DNA of 64,000 nt, taken from assembly GCA_039583875.1 (NCBI GenBank), contig CM077147.1:158185846-158249845 (forward strand). The letters are read 5' to 3'. Source of the stretch: Platanthera guangdongensis. Its lineage: Eukaryota; Streptophyta; Magnoliopsida; Asparagales; Orchidaceae. The notes below the pieces were generated by a model. That model made no database searches and had not been told where the DNA came from. It saw nothing but the letters and a program-made list of their open reading frames with translations. The translations under genes and the position numbers were made by a program. How positions within the stretch are numbered: position 1 is the first letter of the stretch; each line of letters opens with the position of its first letter. Below, piece by piece: positions 41,997-54,215 of the stretch.

Positions 41997-42243
41997 CTGT
42001 GACAACGTCACTTTGCTTTATGGCCTCCTGGTGGCCAAGATTATACACTCGGGGTTGCGCCTGGGATTCCATGGACTCCACCACTGCCTTTTCCTTGTCA
42101 TCATATGACGCTCCTGTCTTCTTTTCAACCTTTGGTGGACCAACCCGATAGTTACGGGCTAGATGCCCCACTCTACCACATGTATAGCAGGTCCGAGACT
42201 CCTGCCTCGACATTGCTCCCGATGCAACACTTGAGGGAGCCTG
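41997..42243 (-). CDS. gag: R5 Gag C-terminus with damaged zinc knuckle
   Basis: Contains CYTCGRVGHLARNY, where the last zinc ligand is Tyr instead of Cys, then the tail GHQEAIKQSDVVTG that leads to the intron. Its upstream part lies at 53132 on the other side of R7. Confidence 0.85.
42239..42243. repeat. R7 target-site duplication, left copy
   Basis: GCCTG, identical to 53127-53131. Confidence 0.93.
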
Positions 42244-42897
42244 TGTAAGACCCCTCCTCCCCGGATCCCAAAACACGGCACGAAGGGGGAGTCTTATGCC
42301 CGGAACAGCCGCCTTGCGGTAGCATTAGCACACGGGCTAACCTGTACCACAAGACGGCTATTCCGCCGGCTACAACCATATCAATATAAATGCCAACCCA
42401 ACCAAATAAATAAGCAAGAGAAGTCAAAATCCACACTAAGTATATAATGTCCAAAAATATGAAATAATGAGAAGCTAAACATGCTTCTATAAAATATTAG
42501 AGTACAACTAATCATTGCCAAACGAGCTACATCAGAGTAATCAAAATACTAACATCAGTAACTGATGGTATCGACGACACCGTCACTTCAGGCCCTGTCG
42601 TCCTGGCCTAGCTGTCCTGCTGCGTAGTCTGCGACTGCTCTACCTGTGGCGTGACCTCCTAAAAGGAAGACGTAGCAACCGTTAGTCGAAACGACTAAGT
42701 GGTTTCACATCCGCTCCCCCGGCGAATCCTCGGCACCGGGCGGAGAAAAGGAACAAGAGTATAGTATATAACAAGTATGCAAGTAAGGGAAGTATAAGCA
42801 GGTGGCAAGGTACATGAATATAATGTATAATCTAGCATTTCTACAAAGCTAACATCATATAACAACAGTTGTAAGGAAATCTACAGCAGGAAAGTAA

Positions 42898-42997
42898 CTT
42901 AACTTATAAGAATGGTCATACAAACTTATAAGTTAAGGATCGGGTTACATAAAGTAACTCATCGTATAGGAGTGCCCATACAAACTTATACGATGAG
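42898..42997. repeat. Two hairpins with different stems and the same loop (R7 left LTR)
   Basis: Stem 1: CTTAACTTATAAG (42898-42910) with CTTATAAGTTAAG (42925-42937), 13 perfect pairs. Stem 2: CTCATCGTATAGG (42958-42970) with CTTATACGATGAG (42985-42997), 12 of 13. Loops are AATGGTCATACAAA and AGTGCCCATACAAA. The right LTR repeats this at 50362-50401 and 50422-50461. Confidence 0.9.
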
Positions 42998-44949
42998 GAT
43001 CTTGTTGTGCAATGTTATGAAATGCTATGAATGCTATGCAATGACGCACCCATGCACACCCATGCAATTGCTATGTCGACACAGACTATATTTCCCACTT
43101 TTAGAGCAGGTAGCTAACCTCTCAGGCATCAGCCGCCGTGGCCAGGCGGTGACAGTAGAACGGGCGCTTCTACTACTAGGAGGGTATCACACTACTTCAC
43201 CTAGGCCTCCGTACGCCTCAACGCTAAGAACACAACAGCGGAGCCCATGCGTAATATGGCCTAGCGGGGTCTTGGGTAGATGTGCACCAAGAACACAGCC
43301 CGAACTGGCCTTGTGTGACCCGGAAGGGGACTCAGAAGAAAGCACGAGGACACAGCCCAACCGTTCACATGGCCGGAGGGCCCTCGGGACATGAACACCG
43401 AGGACACAGCCCAAACTGACCAAGTCTAACTGCCAACTCCCGTCGGTGTGACGACTGGCGAGCCCGTAGACCTGCCACACTATCCTTAACACAGGATTAC
43501 GACACCGCGTGTCGACTCACACCACATGCAAATACCACATCAACATATCATGGAAGGGGCCTCAGAAGTAAACACGAGGACACAGCCCAACCATCCATCC
43601 ACACCTTATCTCAACATAACCAAAACAAGTGACGGTCAACACCGCACTTACATCCCTTCACAATACTACCCGTAGGGAGACGACTCTCTAAGTATTGGAC
43701 TACAAGACTCATTTCATTAATCAAACATGTCCATGATCATAATCTATTCATCTATGTGACTTTCCAAATGATGACAATGTAATATAAACATGATGCGCAT
43801 ATAAAGATCTATCATACTTTTCATTTGATAATGTCATAATATAAACATGAAGTGCACAATTATCAATCTTTTAATTCCTACCAATTCAGTTCGTTTAAAT
43901 AATATTGTTTCTCAATTTGATAATATGAAATCTGATTAATAAGTTACTTCAATCATGCAACAAATTAATACTCATAAGAGTTCAGCCAAGCCAAGTATCT
44001 TGCATTATTAATTCCATCGAATCAAAATCCATTTTCCATTAAGCCCAGATTTTAGGTGCAGGTTGAATCTGGATAGCAACTTTCGACCGGAGATTCTTGA
44101 AGCTACAAGAATCCGGTGAAGTCGTGTAACCCCACGATGGAAAGGTCTTTCCGTGATCTACAACTCTCGTATTCAGACCTCAACCCAGATTTGATATTAT
44201 CCTATTTGAAATCGGACTTTAAGTCCGCTGCGTACAGAACACAGTTTCTGCATACGGGATTTATTGAACACCATTTTCGTTTAGACTTTCCCGTGGCTAC
44301 CAACTTCTCCAGAAGTCGTGCAACCATTCGTTGGAAAGGTAGTTTCAAGGGCTTCAACTTTCGTGTTTAGCCTAAAGCCCAGATTTGGCCATATCACAAC
44401 TAAAAATGGTCACGAAGCTCGCTGCGCGCAGAATACAGATTCTGCGCGCATCTTAAGGCGGAATGAACGACATCGGTTCATCTTCCTCCTCAAGTCGATC
44501 TTACCAAATCATTCCAGAAAACCTCCTTCCTTATTCACCCTCAAGAGGCCAATATCCTTCACGAAACCATCCCTTATCATCACATTGAAGAAGGGCGTGG
44601 TTGAAGAGATCTAAAACCTAAGACACAAGTCTTAGCATGACCTTTCCTAGAAAACTCCTCCTCACCATCAAGACTCTCTTGAGTCGATGTCTCGCCTAGG
44701 AAAATAACTATAGATCTAGCACCAAGGGAGAGGGTAGGAAACTCACATTGGCTCCAGCGGTACCACCATTTCCGGCCATGGATATCGTAGTTCTCCTTGG
44801 CGGCATCTTCTCTTTCACGGCGATGGCGGATCTCCTCCGGTAGAACTTGCTCCAGCAGTTTTCTGTCTAACCAGGAGTTCTCACAAAAAATTGGGGATGA
44901 AATGAGCATGAAAACGGCTAGGGTTTTCTCTCCCCCTTATATATAAAAA

Positions 44950-45540
44950 GTGACACGGGTAGGGACACGGTCGTGTCCTTACCCGTGTCCTGCCTGGCGA
45001 AGCAGCAACGACAGTTTCCATGGCGGTTCAATATTTGACACGACCGTGTTCCTGGCCGTGTCCTTGGCCGTGTCTTTCTCGGGTTGCATCTCGACGATCG
45101 ATCAAAATCGTCGACTGGAGCACACGGGTAGGGACACGCCCGTGTCTCTACCTGTGTCATGTTCATTCGTCGAAGTCGACGCGCAGTTTGTCGATCTCAA
45201 CACCTCTCGTCGAGTGTAACTCGACACACACGGGTAGGGACACGCCCGTGTCGCTACCCGTGTCACATGATGTCGACACAGCTCGTCAGTCTCGACATGG
45301 CCTGTCGAGTGTAACTCGACACACACGGGTTGGGACACGCCCGTGTCGCTACCCGTGTCACATGATGTCGACACAGCTCGCCGATCTCGACATGCCTCGT
45401 CGAGCTCAACTCGACGCACACGGGTAGGGACACGCCCGTGCCGCTACCCGTGTCGCTACCCGTATCATTACCCGTGTCGCTACCTGTGTCACTACCCATG
45501 TCACTACCCGTGTCACTACCCGTGTCACTACCCATGTCTC
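44950..45540. repeat. Palindromes and ACCCGTGTC minisatellite (R7 left LTR)
   Basis: Copies of GTAGGGACACGCCCGTGTC and TCGTCGAG words are followed (about 45435-45540) by about nine 12-base units of CTACCCGTGTCA. The right LTR has the same at about 52413-53003. Confidence 0.88.
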
Positions 45541-45845
45541 TCTGCACTGATTTCTCCACTTCTCCACAAGTGCAGTCCAATTCGCTGCACTTCTCAGGAC
45601 TCGAGTCAACCCTCCTGACTCAAAAACACACACTAGGGGCCTAGAGCGATTCGGGACGTTACAAATCCTATAAACAAAATAAAATATTTCGTCCCCGAAA
45701 TCAGGCTTAGGCTGTGGGGAGAAAAGCATAACATGAAATTTAACATATGTTTTTAAATAAGATTACCTTGAGCAAACAACTCTGGGTAGCGTTGCTGCAT
45801 CAAATCCATTGGCTCCAATGTGTACTCCTCCTTCCCATGGTTCGA

Positions 45846-46187
45846 CTATAGCACCTTCACTAAGGGAACACTTTTGTAGCGTAATGTTCTTGTCTCGCTA
45901 TCAACAATCCGCACCAGCTCTAGTCGCACAGACCTATCTGACGCCACTGCACCATCAGTAGTGGGAATATATTGGTCGGGCCGCAACAATGCTTTTCGAA
46001 GCGACGACACATGGAACACGTCATGGAGATTTTCTAGTTCTAGTGGTAACTCCAACCGATAAGCCAACGGGCCAATCCTTTCCAATATAGTATAAGGCCC
46101 AACATTCCTTGTGCTGAGCTTTTTCACTCCACGCACCCGCGACACTCCATGCATCGGCCGAATCTTGAGGAACACTTTTTCGCCCAC
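45846..46187 (-). pseudogene. pol: R7 integrase C-terminal domain
   Basis: 113 residues with KKLSTRNVGPYTILERIG (GPY motif), HDVFHVSSLRKAL and the start of a chromodomain (RYKSVPLVKVL). It ends at TAG 45846-45848 where Trp is expected; the tail in frame beyond it still reads ELF near 45770. Confidence 0.87.
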
Positions 46188-47426
46188 TTAGAACTCCACC
46201 ATCCGGTGCTTTTTATTGTAATATTTTGCCTGTCGACTTTGAGCCTCCAACATGCGATCCCGTATCAATCTGACCACCACATCAGTATCATCTATATATT
46301 CATTTCCCAATGCCTTCGGATCTTCATCCTGCACCCAAGACAAGGGGATCCTGCACCTTCTTCCGTAAAGGGCTTCATGGGGCACAATACCGATGCTCGC
46401 TTGATGACTATTGTTGTAGGAGAATTCCACCAGGGGCAAGAGCCTTTCCCACGGCTCTCCTCTGTCCAGCACACATAACCTCAATAAATCCTCCAGTGTT
46501 CTGATGGTCCGCTCTGACTGCCCGTCCGTCTGAGGATGAAATGTGGTACTAAAGGTTAGGCGCGAGCCCAAATACGCCTGTACCGCCTTCCACTCATTGG
46601 ATGTAAACCGACCATCCCGATCCGAAACAATTGTCTTGGGCACGCCATGATACCGTACAAATTGCTCCACAAAAAGGCGTACCAAAACATCCACGTGTGC
46701 TTCCTTCTTCATTGGAATGAACCGGGCCACCTTTGTCAGTCGATCCACAATAACCCACACCGAATCATTCCCGGAGCGTAAGCGAGGTAGACCATGGACA
46801 AAGTCCATGGAGATATCCTCGAACTTCCATTCGGGGATGAGCAATGACTGCAACAAACCACCGGGACTCTTACACTCGACCTTCACTATTTGGCAAGCTT
46901 CGCAATGTGTAGCATAGTAGCGAACATCCTTCTTCATTCCCGGCCAACACATAGTCTTTCGCAATCCGACGTACATCTTAGCAATACCCGGGTGCACTGA
47001 ATATTGAGAGGAATGTGCCTCTCTCAAGATATCCTCCCGAATTTTGCCACCCTTGGGAATATAGAGTCGGCCACGAAAATAAACGAGGTCGTCTTTGAGT
47101 GTGTACTCATCGGTGGTCCCATCTTCAATTGCCTTGATTGTCGGGGCCAAGGCCGCATCCATTCCTTGCTCCACCCGAATCCGGTCTCGGATATCACAAA
47201 CTATGCTCATGTTGGCCAAATACTCTGCATACTCTGCCGAAGGAGCCTTGAATACTAGAGTAATTTCCATCTCCTCGATCATCCGAGCCAACTCCATACT
47301 CATCAACCAAGACTCTGGGCTAGAGCCTAGCGCTTTTCTACTCAAGGCATCGGCTACCGAGTTCGCTTTCCCGGGGTGGTAGTTCATGGTGAACTCATAG
47401 TCGCATAGAAATTCCAACCACGCCAC
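46188..47426 (-). CDS. pol: R7 RNase H end and integrase
   Basis: 412 residues. After the RNase H end ([16 protein letters not shown]) come the zinc domain ([24 protein letters not shown]) and core ([30 protein letters not shown]). It ends at TAA 46188-46190 before VGEKVFLKI. It overlaps the preceding frame because a frameshift lies near 47420-47430. Confidence 0.9.
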   Translation of the reverse strand: MAWLEFLCDYEFTMNYHPGKANSVADALSRKALGSSPESWLMSMELARMIEEMEITLVFKAPSAEYAEYLANMSIVCDIRDRIRVEQGMDAALAPTIKAIEDGTTDEYTLKDDLVYFRGRLYIPKGGKIREDILREAHSSQYSVHPGIAKMYVGLRKTMCWPGMKKDVRYYATHCEACQIVKVECKSPGGLLQSLLIPEWKFEDISMDFVHGLPRLRSGNDSVWVIVDRLTKVARFIPMKKEAHVDVLVRLFVEQFVRYHGVPKTIVSDRDGRFTSNEWKAVQAYLGSRLTFSTTFHPQTDGQSERTIRTLEDLLRLCVLDRGEPWERLLPLVEFSYNNSHQASIGIVPHEALYGRRCRIPLSWVQDEDPKALGNEYIDDTDVVVRLIRDRMLEAQSRQAKYYNKKHRMVEF

Positions 47427-47650
47427 CGTTGTCTTAGGTTCAAATCCTTCTGAGTGTGGACATACTTCAAGTTTTTGTGATCGGAAAAGATCTCGCAGTG
47501 GACGCCATATAAATAATGCCTCCAGACCTTCAAAGCGAACACCACTGCTCTCAACTCCAAATCATGAACCAGGTAATTGATTTCATGTTTCTTTAACTGC
47601 CTTGAAGCATAAGCTATCACGTGCCCGTGCTGCATCAACACCGCTCCCAT
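47384..47650 (-). pseudogene. pol: R7 RNase H
   Basis: 88 residues ([31 protein letters not shown]). It loses frame after LNLRQR; the adjacent frame continues with [13 protein letters not shown] at 47654-47656 separates it from RT. Confidence 0.87.
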
Positions 47651-47653
47651 CCC

Positions 47654-48691
47654 TTAATATGATGCGTCCGTGTAAACTTGGAATCCTTCCTTCCCCGACG
47701 GAAGTGCAAGGATGGGGGCGGAGGTAAGCCTATCCTTCAGCTCTTGAAATGCCGCTTCACATTGAGGTATCCACTCAAATGGCACACCGTTCTTCGTCAA
47801 GGAGGTAAGAGGAAGGGCAATCTTGGAAAATCCTTTCACGAACTTGCGGTAGTAGCCTGCAAGTCCAAGAAAGCTTCGTACATCGGCCGCCGACCTCAAG
47901 GGCGACCACTCCTTCACGGCCCGCACCTTTGCTGGATCCACTGCTAATCCTGCTCCACTGATCACATGCCCCAAGAAGGCAACCTGCTTAAGCCAGAATT
48001 CACACTTGCTAAACTTGGCATACAAGGCGTGCTCCTTCAATTTCTTCAAAACCAAGGTCAGGTGCTCGACATGCTCCTCCTCCGTCTTTGAGTAGACCAA
48101 GATGTCGTCGATGAAAACAATGACGAAGATGTCCAAATACGGTTCAAACACCTTGTTCATCAAGCTCATGAAGGACGAAGGGGCATTTGTGAGCCCAAAC
48201 GGCATTACTGTGAACTCATACAAACCATATCTCGAACTGGAGGTTGTTTTCTGAATGTCCCCTTCTTGTATCCTCAACTGATAGTATCCAGAGCGCAAAT
48301 CCAGTTTAGAGAACCAATGTGCTCCCACTAATTGGTCGAACAACTCGTCGATCCGAGGTAGCAGATAATTGTTCCCCACCGTCAGCCGATTGAGTTCCCG
48401 ATAATCTATGCATAATCGCAGGGTTCCATCCTTCTTCTTCACGAACAGCACAGGGGCTCCCCATGGTGATGAACTGGGGCGAACGAACCCTGAATCCACT
48501 AGTTCCTGTAGTTGAACTCTAAATTCCGCAAGTTCTTTCGGTGCCATTCTGTACGGAGCCTTGGATACAGGCTTGACACCTGGTACTAGATTTATCTGGA
48601 AATCAACCTCTCTATGCGGGGGCAATCCTGGCAGCTTCTCAGGAAATACTTCGGGAAAATCCCGCACTACCCGTACATCTTTCACTTCCAA
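47654..48691 (-). CDS. pol: R7 reverse transcriptase
   Basis: 345 residues with [12 protein letters not shown], the catalytic FIDDILVYS box, thumb and connection, and the first RNase H aspartate (VYTDASY) at the end. Uninterrupted. Confidence 0.9.
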   Translation of the reverse strand: MEVKDVRVVRDFPEVFPEKLPGLPPHREVDFQINLVPGVKPVSKAPYRMAPKELAEFRVQLQELVDSGFVRPSSSPWGAPVLFVKKKDGTLRLCIDYRELNRLTVGNNYLLPRIDELFDQLVGAHWFSKLDLRSGYYQLRIQEGDIQKTTSSSRYGLYEFTVMPFGLTNAPSSFMSLMNKVFEPYLDIFVIVFIDDILVYSKTEEEHVEHLTLVLKKLKEHALYAKFSKCEFWLKQVAFLGHVISGAGLAVDPAKVRAVKEWSPLRSAADVRSFLGLAGYYRKFVKGFSKIALPLTSLTKNGVPFEWIPQCEAAFQELKDRLTSAPILALPSGKEGFQVYTDASY

Positions 48692-48703
48692 TGCCTCTTC
48701 CTT

Positions 48704-49138
48704 CTACTTGAACCAGATCATGAAGACCTCCTCCCCCTTCATATGAGCTTTTACAACCTGGAAGGAAGATATCATCATGCGAGGTGCGAAGCCAATACCT
48801 TGGAAGATGACGTTAGAGTCCCCATGTCTCAAATAGATCCGCTTCTCTGCGTAGTCGATCCTCGTAAAGTGCCAGTCCAGCCATGTCATGCCCAAAATGA
48901 TGTCAAACTCCGGCATACTAAGAACCGTGGTCGGCGTATCGAAGGCCTTCCCATCAATAAATAACTCCAACTCGCACTTGGCGGTCGCGATCATCTCTAA
49001 GCTGTCCGGAAGGCGTACTCGTCGGGCTATGTCGGTAAAGTACTGTACACCCCCCATGTCTTTTATGAAATCCTCGGACACAAATGAGTGTGAGGCACCG
49101 GTATCGAATAGAGTGTAGGCCGGTTTCTCACTAACCAT
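48704..49138 (-). CDS. pol: R7 protease
   Basis: 144 residues with [12 protein letters not shown] near the start and ILGMTWLDWH, a typical retropepsin flap-side motif. TAG 48704-48706 separates it from RT. Upstream, the sequence ATACTAAG|GCGTAATGG resembles the splice-acceptor position of R1 and R5; no matching donor is evident because gag is missing. Confidence 0.88.
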   Translation of the reverse strand: MVSEKPAYTLFDTGASHSFVSEDFIKDMGGVQYFTDIARRVRLPDSLEMIATAKCELELFIDGKAFDTPTTVLSMPEFDIILGMTWLDWHFTRIDYAEKRIYLRHGDSNVIFQGIGFAPRMMISSFQVVKAHMKGEEVFMIWFK

Positions 49139-49694
49139 TACGCCTTAGTATCAAGATTGTGAATGCTCAAGCCAGATTCCTAGAAAAACTTAGGCAGACT
49201 AAGGACGAATGCTTAATTTCTTCCTCGTAGTCCTCGTCTTTGAGCTGGGTCCCGCTTCAATCACTCCTTCAGCGAGTCTCTTAACGCTTGTCTGAACACC
49301 CAAAAGACCCGCTCCCAACCACTTTACCATATCCATTATCTCCACCAAGCACTTATCTCCTATAAACAAAAGTGGTTGCCATAGGAAATCTGCCATGTCT
49401 ATTTTCTCCGTTAGATTCAAAATCCGCTATAAACAAAAGTTCTTGCCCTAGGGGATCTCGCAAGACTTTATACCATAGCTTTACATACTTGGGGTCGTCC
49501 AAACTTGGAAGATCGACGTATAAAGGTATGTACCTAAGGTCAGGTTGGCTAATCGTAGGGTCAAAGTTGGACAATCTTAATGTGAATTACATATGGGCAC
49601 ACCACTGCTTCCGCTAAGTCAGTTTGTCCCCAAACTGACTAACCAAATGGGGGTGGCACCATTGTTGAATGACTTCTTAGTTGAGGACCATGGC
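49139..49694 (-). other. R7 leader where gag is expected; no Gag domain
   Basis: Two short frames (49199-49420 and 49353-49574) show no capsid or zinc-knuckle motif. CTTTTGTTTATAG occurs twice, about 65 bases apart (49362-49374 and 49427-49439 region). It may be a deletion scar or captured sequence. Confidence 0.7.
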
Positions 49695-49706
49695 AAACTG
49701 ATACCA
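49695..49706 (-). other. R7 primer binding site
   Basis: The minus strand reads TGGTATCAGTTT; the first nine bases match initiator-Met tRNA. Confidence 0.8.
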
Positions 49707-49708
49707 TT

Positions 49709-52700
49709 TGTAAGACCCCTCCTCCCCGGATCCCAAAACACGGCACGAAGGGGGAGTCTTATGCCCGGAACAGCCGCCTTGCGGTAGCATTAGCACACGG
49801 GCTAACCTGTACCACAAGACGCCTATTCCGCCGACTACAACCATATAAATATAAATTCCAACCCAACCAAATAAATAAGCAAGAGAAGTCAAAATCCACA
49901 CTAAGTATATAATGTCCAAAAACATGAAATAATGAGAAGCTAAACATGCTTCTTCAAAATATCAGAGTACAGCTAATCATTGCCAAACGGGTTACATCAG
50001 AGTAATCAAAATACTAACATCAGTAACTGATGGTATCGACGGCACCGTCACTTCAGGCACTGTCGTCCTGGCCTGGATGTCCTGCTGCGTAGTCTGCGAC
50101 TGCTCTACCTGTGGCGTGACCTCCTAAAAGGAAGACGTAGCAACCGTTAGTCGAAACGACTAAGTGGTTTCACATCCGCTCCCCCGGCGACTCCTCGGCA
50201 CCGGGCGGAGAAAAGGAACAAGAATATAGTATATAACAAGTATGCAAGTAAGGGAAGTATAAGCAGGTGGCAAGGTACATGAATATAATGTATAATCTAG
50301 CAGTTCTACAAGCTAACATCATATAACAACAACTGTAAGGAAATCTACAGCAGGAAAGTAACTTAACTTATAAGAATGCCCATACAAACTTATAAGTTAA
50401 GGATCGGGTTACATAAAGTAACTCATCGTATAGGAGTGCCCATACAAACTTATACGATGAGGATCTTGTTGTGCAATGTTATGAAATGCTATGAATGCTA
50501 TGCAATGACTCACCCATGCACACCCATGCAATTGCTATGTCGACACGGACTATAGTTCCCACTTTTCGAGCAGGTAGCTAACCTCTCAGGCATCAGCCGC
50601 CGTGGCCAGGCGGTGACAGTAGAACAGGCACTTCTACTACTAGGCGGGTATCACACTACTTCACCTAGGCCTCCGTATGCCTCAACGCTAAGAACACAAC
50701 AGCCGAGCCCATGCGTACTATGGCCCAGTGGGGTCTTGGGTAGATGTGCACCAAGAACACAGCCCGAACTGGCGTTGTGTGACCCGAAAGGGGCGTCGGA
50801 AGAAAGCACGAGGACACAGCCCAACCGTTCACATGGCCGGATGGTCCTCGGGACATGAACACCGAGGACACAGCCCAAACCGACCAAGTCTAACTGACAA
50901 CTCCCGTCGGTGTGACGACTGGCGAGCCCGTAGACCTGCCACACTATCCTTAACACAAGATTACGACACCGCGTGTCGACTCACACCACATGCAAATACC
51001 ACATCAACATATCATGGAAGGTGCCTCGGAAGTAAACACGAGGACACAGCCCAACCATCCATCCACACCTTATCTCAACATAACCAAAACAAGTGACGGT
51101 CAACACCGCACTTACATCCCTTCACAATACTACCCGTAGGGAGATGACTCTCTAAGTATTGGACTACAAGACTTATTTCATTAATCAAACATGTCCATGA
51201 TCATAATCTATTCATCTATGTGAATTTACAAATGATGACAATGTAATATAAACATGATGCGCATATAAAGATCTATCACACTTTTCATTTGATAATGTCA
51301 TAATATAAACATGAAGTGCACAATTATCAATCTTTCAATTCCTACCAATTCAGTTCGTTTAAATAATATTGTTTCTCAATTTGATAATATGAAATCTGAT
51401 TAATAAGCTACTTCAATCATGCAACAAATGAATACTCATAAGAGTTCAGCCAAGCCAAGTATCTTGCATTATTAATTTCACCGAATCAAAATCCATTTTC
51501 CATTAAGCCCAGATTTTAGGTGCAGGTTGAATCTGGATAGCAACTTCGACCGGAGATTCCCGAAGCTACAGGAATCTGGTGAAGTCGTGTAACCCCACGA
51601 TGGAAAGGTCTTTCCGTGGTCTACAACTCTTGTATTCAGACCTCAACCCAGATTTGAAATTATCCTATTTGAAATCGGACTTGAAGTCCGCTGCGTACAA
51701 AACACAGTTTCTGCATACGAGATTTATTGAACACCATTTGCGTTTAGACTTTCCCGTGGCTACCGACTTCGCCAGAAGTCATGCAACCATTCGTTGGAAA
51801 GGTATTTTTAAGGGCTTCAACTTTCATGTTTAGCCTAAAGCCCATATCTGGCCATATCATAACTAAAAATGGCCACGAAGCTCGCTGCGCACAGAATACA
51901 GATTCTGCGCGCATCTTAAGGCGGAATGAACGACATCGGTTCATCTTCCTCCTCAAGTCGATCTTCCCAAATCATTCCAGAAAACCTCCTTCCTTATTCA
52001 GCCTTAAGAGGCCAATATCCTTCACGAAACCATCCCTTATCATCACATTGAAGAAGGGCGTGGTTGAAGAGATCTAAAACCTAAGACACAAGTCTTAGCA
52101 TGGCCTTTCCTAGAAAACTCCTCCTCACCATCAAGACTCTCTTGAGTCGATGTCTCGCCTAGAAAAATAACTATAGATCTAGCACCAAGGGAGAGGGTAG
52201 GAAACTCACATTGGCTCCAGCGGTACCACCATTTCCGGCCATGGATATCGTAGTTCTCCTTGGCGGCATCTTCTCTTTCACGGCGATGGCGGATCTCCTC
52301 CGGTAGAACTTGCTCTAGCAGTTTTCTGTCTAACCAGGAGTTCTCACAGAAAATCGGGGATGAAATGAGCATGAAAACGGCTAGGGTTTTCTCTCCCCCT
52401 TATATATAAAAAGTGACACGGGTAGGGACACGGTCGTGTCCTTACCCGTGTCCTGCCTGGCGAAGCAGCAACAACAGTTTCCATGGCGGTTCAATATTTG
52501 ACACGACCGTGTTCCTGGCCGTGTCCTTGGCCGTGTCTTTCTCGGGTTGCATCTCGACGATCGATCAAAATCGTCGACTGGAGCACACGGGTAGGGACAC
52601 GCCCGTGTCTCTACCCGTGTCATGTTCATTCGTCGAAGTCGACGCGCAGTTTGTCGATCTCAACACCTCTCGTCGAGTGTAACTCGACACACACGGGTAG

Positions 52701-53126
52701 GGACACGCCCGTGTCGCTACCCGTGTCACATGATGTCGACATAGCTCGTCAGTCTCGACATGGCCTGTCGAGTGTAACTCGACACACACGGGTTGGGACA
52801 CGCCCGTGTCGCTACCCGTGTCACATGATGTCGACACAGCTCGCCGATCTCGACATGCCTCGTCGAGCTCAACACGACGCACACGGGTAGGGACACACCC
52901 GTGTCGCTACCTGTGTCGCTACCCGTGTCATTACCCGTGTCGCTACCCGTGTCACTACCCGTGTCACTACCCATGTCACTACCCGTGTCACTACCCGTGT
53001 CTCTCTGCACTGATTTCTCCACTTCTCCACAAGTGCAGTCCAATTCGCTGCACTTCTCAGGACTCGAGTCAACCCTCCTGACTCAAAAACACACACTAGG
53101 GGCCTAGAGCGATTCAGGATGTTACA
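49709..53126 (-). repeat. R7 5' LTR (right copy)
   Basis: 3418 bases, TGTAAGACCCC to CAGGATGTTACA, aligning throughout with 42244-45663 with scattered substitutions. Confidence 0.94.
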
Positions 53127-53131
53127 GCCTG
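53127..53131. repeat. R7 target-site duplication, right copy
   Basis: GCCTG, identical to 42239-42243. Confidence 0.93.
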
Positions 53132-53233
53132 TGTAGAATACTTGAATCTCTTACCCCATTTCCCTCGGTACTTTGATTTCCCCGGGTGCGGCACTTTGAA
53201 CTCGGACTTTGCCACCACCAAGTCCCTTTTTCC

Positions 53234-53512
53234 TTACACCCGCTTCATGTCCTTCTCCAACGCACACACCGTATCCACCAATGCCTGAAACCCTTGGTTT
53301 ACCGAACTTGATAGCAGGAATCTCAACTCATCCCGCAACCCTTCGCAGAATCGATTGGTTTTTCGTTGTTCATCAGTGAAGATAGACCCTGCATAGCATC
53401 CCAATCGTGTAAACTCATGCAAGTAGGTATCGACACTACTCTCTCCCTGGGTTAGATGCTGGAACTCATTTTCCATAACGATGTGTTGTGCTGCTGGCAG
53501 GTGTTTTGCCAA
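53234..53512 (-). CDS. gag: R5 Gag capsid C-terminal part
   Basis: 92 residues (NEFQHLTQGESSVDTYLHEF, FCEGLRDELRFLL) matching the R1 Gag. TAA at 53234-53236 ends it; the frame beyond continues to the R7 insertion site at 53131. Confidence 0.88.
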   Translation of the reverse strand: MAKHLPAAQHIVMENEFQHLTQGESSVDTYLHEFTRLGCYAGSIFTDEQRKTNRFCEGLRDELRFLLSSSVNQGFQALVDTVCALEKDMKRV

Positions 53513-53542
53513 GAACAGTCGTGAAAATTCCTCAATCGAGAC

Positions 53543-53998
53543 TTATGTTAGTTGCCTGCCCGCTAAGTGGTGTAACTCTATCTCGTCCCACCATAGCTGA
53601 GCCTCTCCTTCCAACAAGAAGGTGGCCAAGGTGACCTTCTGATTTTCCTCCATCCTTATCTCCATCAATATTCGCTTGACGCGCGACAACCAATTTTCCG
53701 CCAGCGTTGGGGATCTCACACCCGTAAATGCAGGAGGATTGAAGCTCATAAACTGCTTCAACTGTCGTTCAGCTGCACAAGGATCAACAGCCTCAACAGG
53801 TTCTGGCCTTACACCAACCCGTTCTGGCACCAATGCCAGCTGCACCTGCCAAGTAGGATGTGCATGAATCATTGCAAACAGCGCCTCTGCAACTAAGCGT
53901 ACTATTTTTGTAGAAGGAGGAGGTGTAGGCACCTCATCTAGTGTCATACTCTCATCAAAACGCTGAGGCTCAGACTGCCCAGCACCACTACGAGTCAC
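53543..53998 (-). CDS. gag: R5 Gag N-terminal part
   Basis: 151 residues (RSGAGQSEPQ, then FMSFNPPAFTGVRSP, then LWWDEIELHHLAGRQL), homologous to R1. As in R1 it opens with GTG right after CTATAG. TAA at 53543-53545 interrupts it. Confidence 0.88.
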   Translation of the reverse strand: MTRSGAGQSEPQRFDESMTLDEVPTPPPSTKIVRLVAEALFAMIHAHPTWQVQLALVPERVGVRPEPVEAVDPCAAERQLKQFMSFNPPAFTGVRSPTLAENWLSRVKRILMEIRMEENQKVTLATFLLEGEAQLWWDEIELHHLAGRQLT

Positions 53999-54200
53999 CT
54001 ATAGGTGGACAAGACACACATTAGCGACCTTACACAAGCAATAACAACAATATAGGGACGCCTAGGTTCCTCAAACAGGTGTATTTGCATTTCTTAGTGG
54101 ACATTCTTGAGTTCATTAATGTTATAGTGAGTCGTATTTACGCGTGCTCGCCGCGACACAAAAGAATTCGACCACAACTTCAAAAGGGAAAGACCGAGAG

Positions 54201-54212
54201 GCTCTGATACCA
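54201..54212 (-). other. R5 primer binding site, initiator-Met tRNA type
   Basis: The minus strand reads TGGTATCAGAGC, an exact match to the usual plant site. Confidence 0.96.
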
Positions 54213-54215
54213 AAA

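Larger units (their letters stand above)
42244..45663 (-). repeat. R7 3' LTR (left copy)
   Basis: TGTAAGACCCC to GGGACGTTACA, 3420 bases. It contains a hairpin pair, repeats built on CGAGGACACAGCCCAAC (about 43240-43600), palindromes and a minisatellite, as in the right copy. Confidence 0.94.
42244..53126 (-). mobile_element. R7: chromovirus without gag, inserted in R5 gag
   Basis: LTRs of 3420 and 3418 bases and an exact 5-base duplication (GCCTG) mark a complete insertion. Inside, on the minus strand, are a primer site, about 550 bases without a Gag domain, then protease, RT, RNase H and integrase with several lesions. Confidence 0.94.

Noticed and set aside
45438..45644. Frame with repeated VSLPVSLP in the R7 LTR
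   Set aside because: It is a translation of the 12-base minisatellite; period divisible by three keeps all frames open.
54121..54140. Minus strand AATACGACTCACTATAA resembles a T7 promoter
   Set aside because: It sits in the R5 leader and aligns with the R1 leader at the same place (near 4340), so it is native sequence, not vector.
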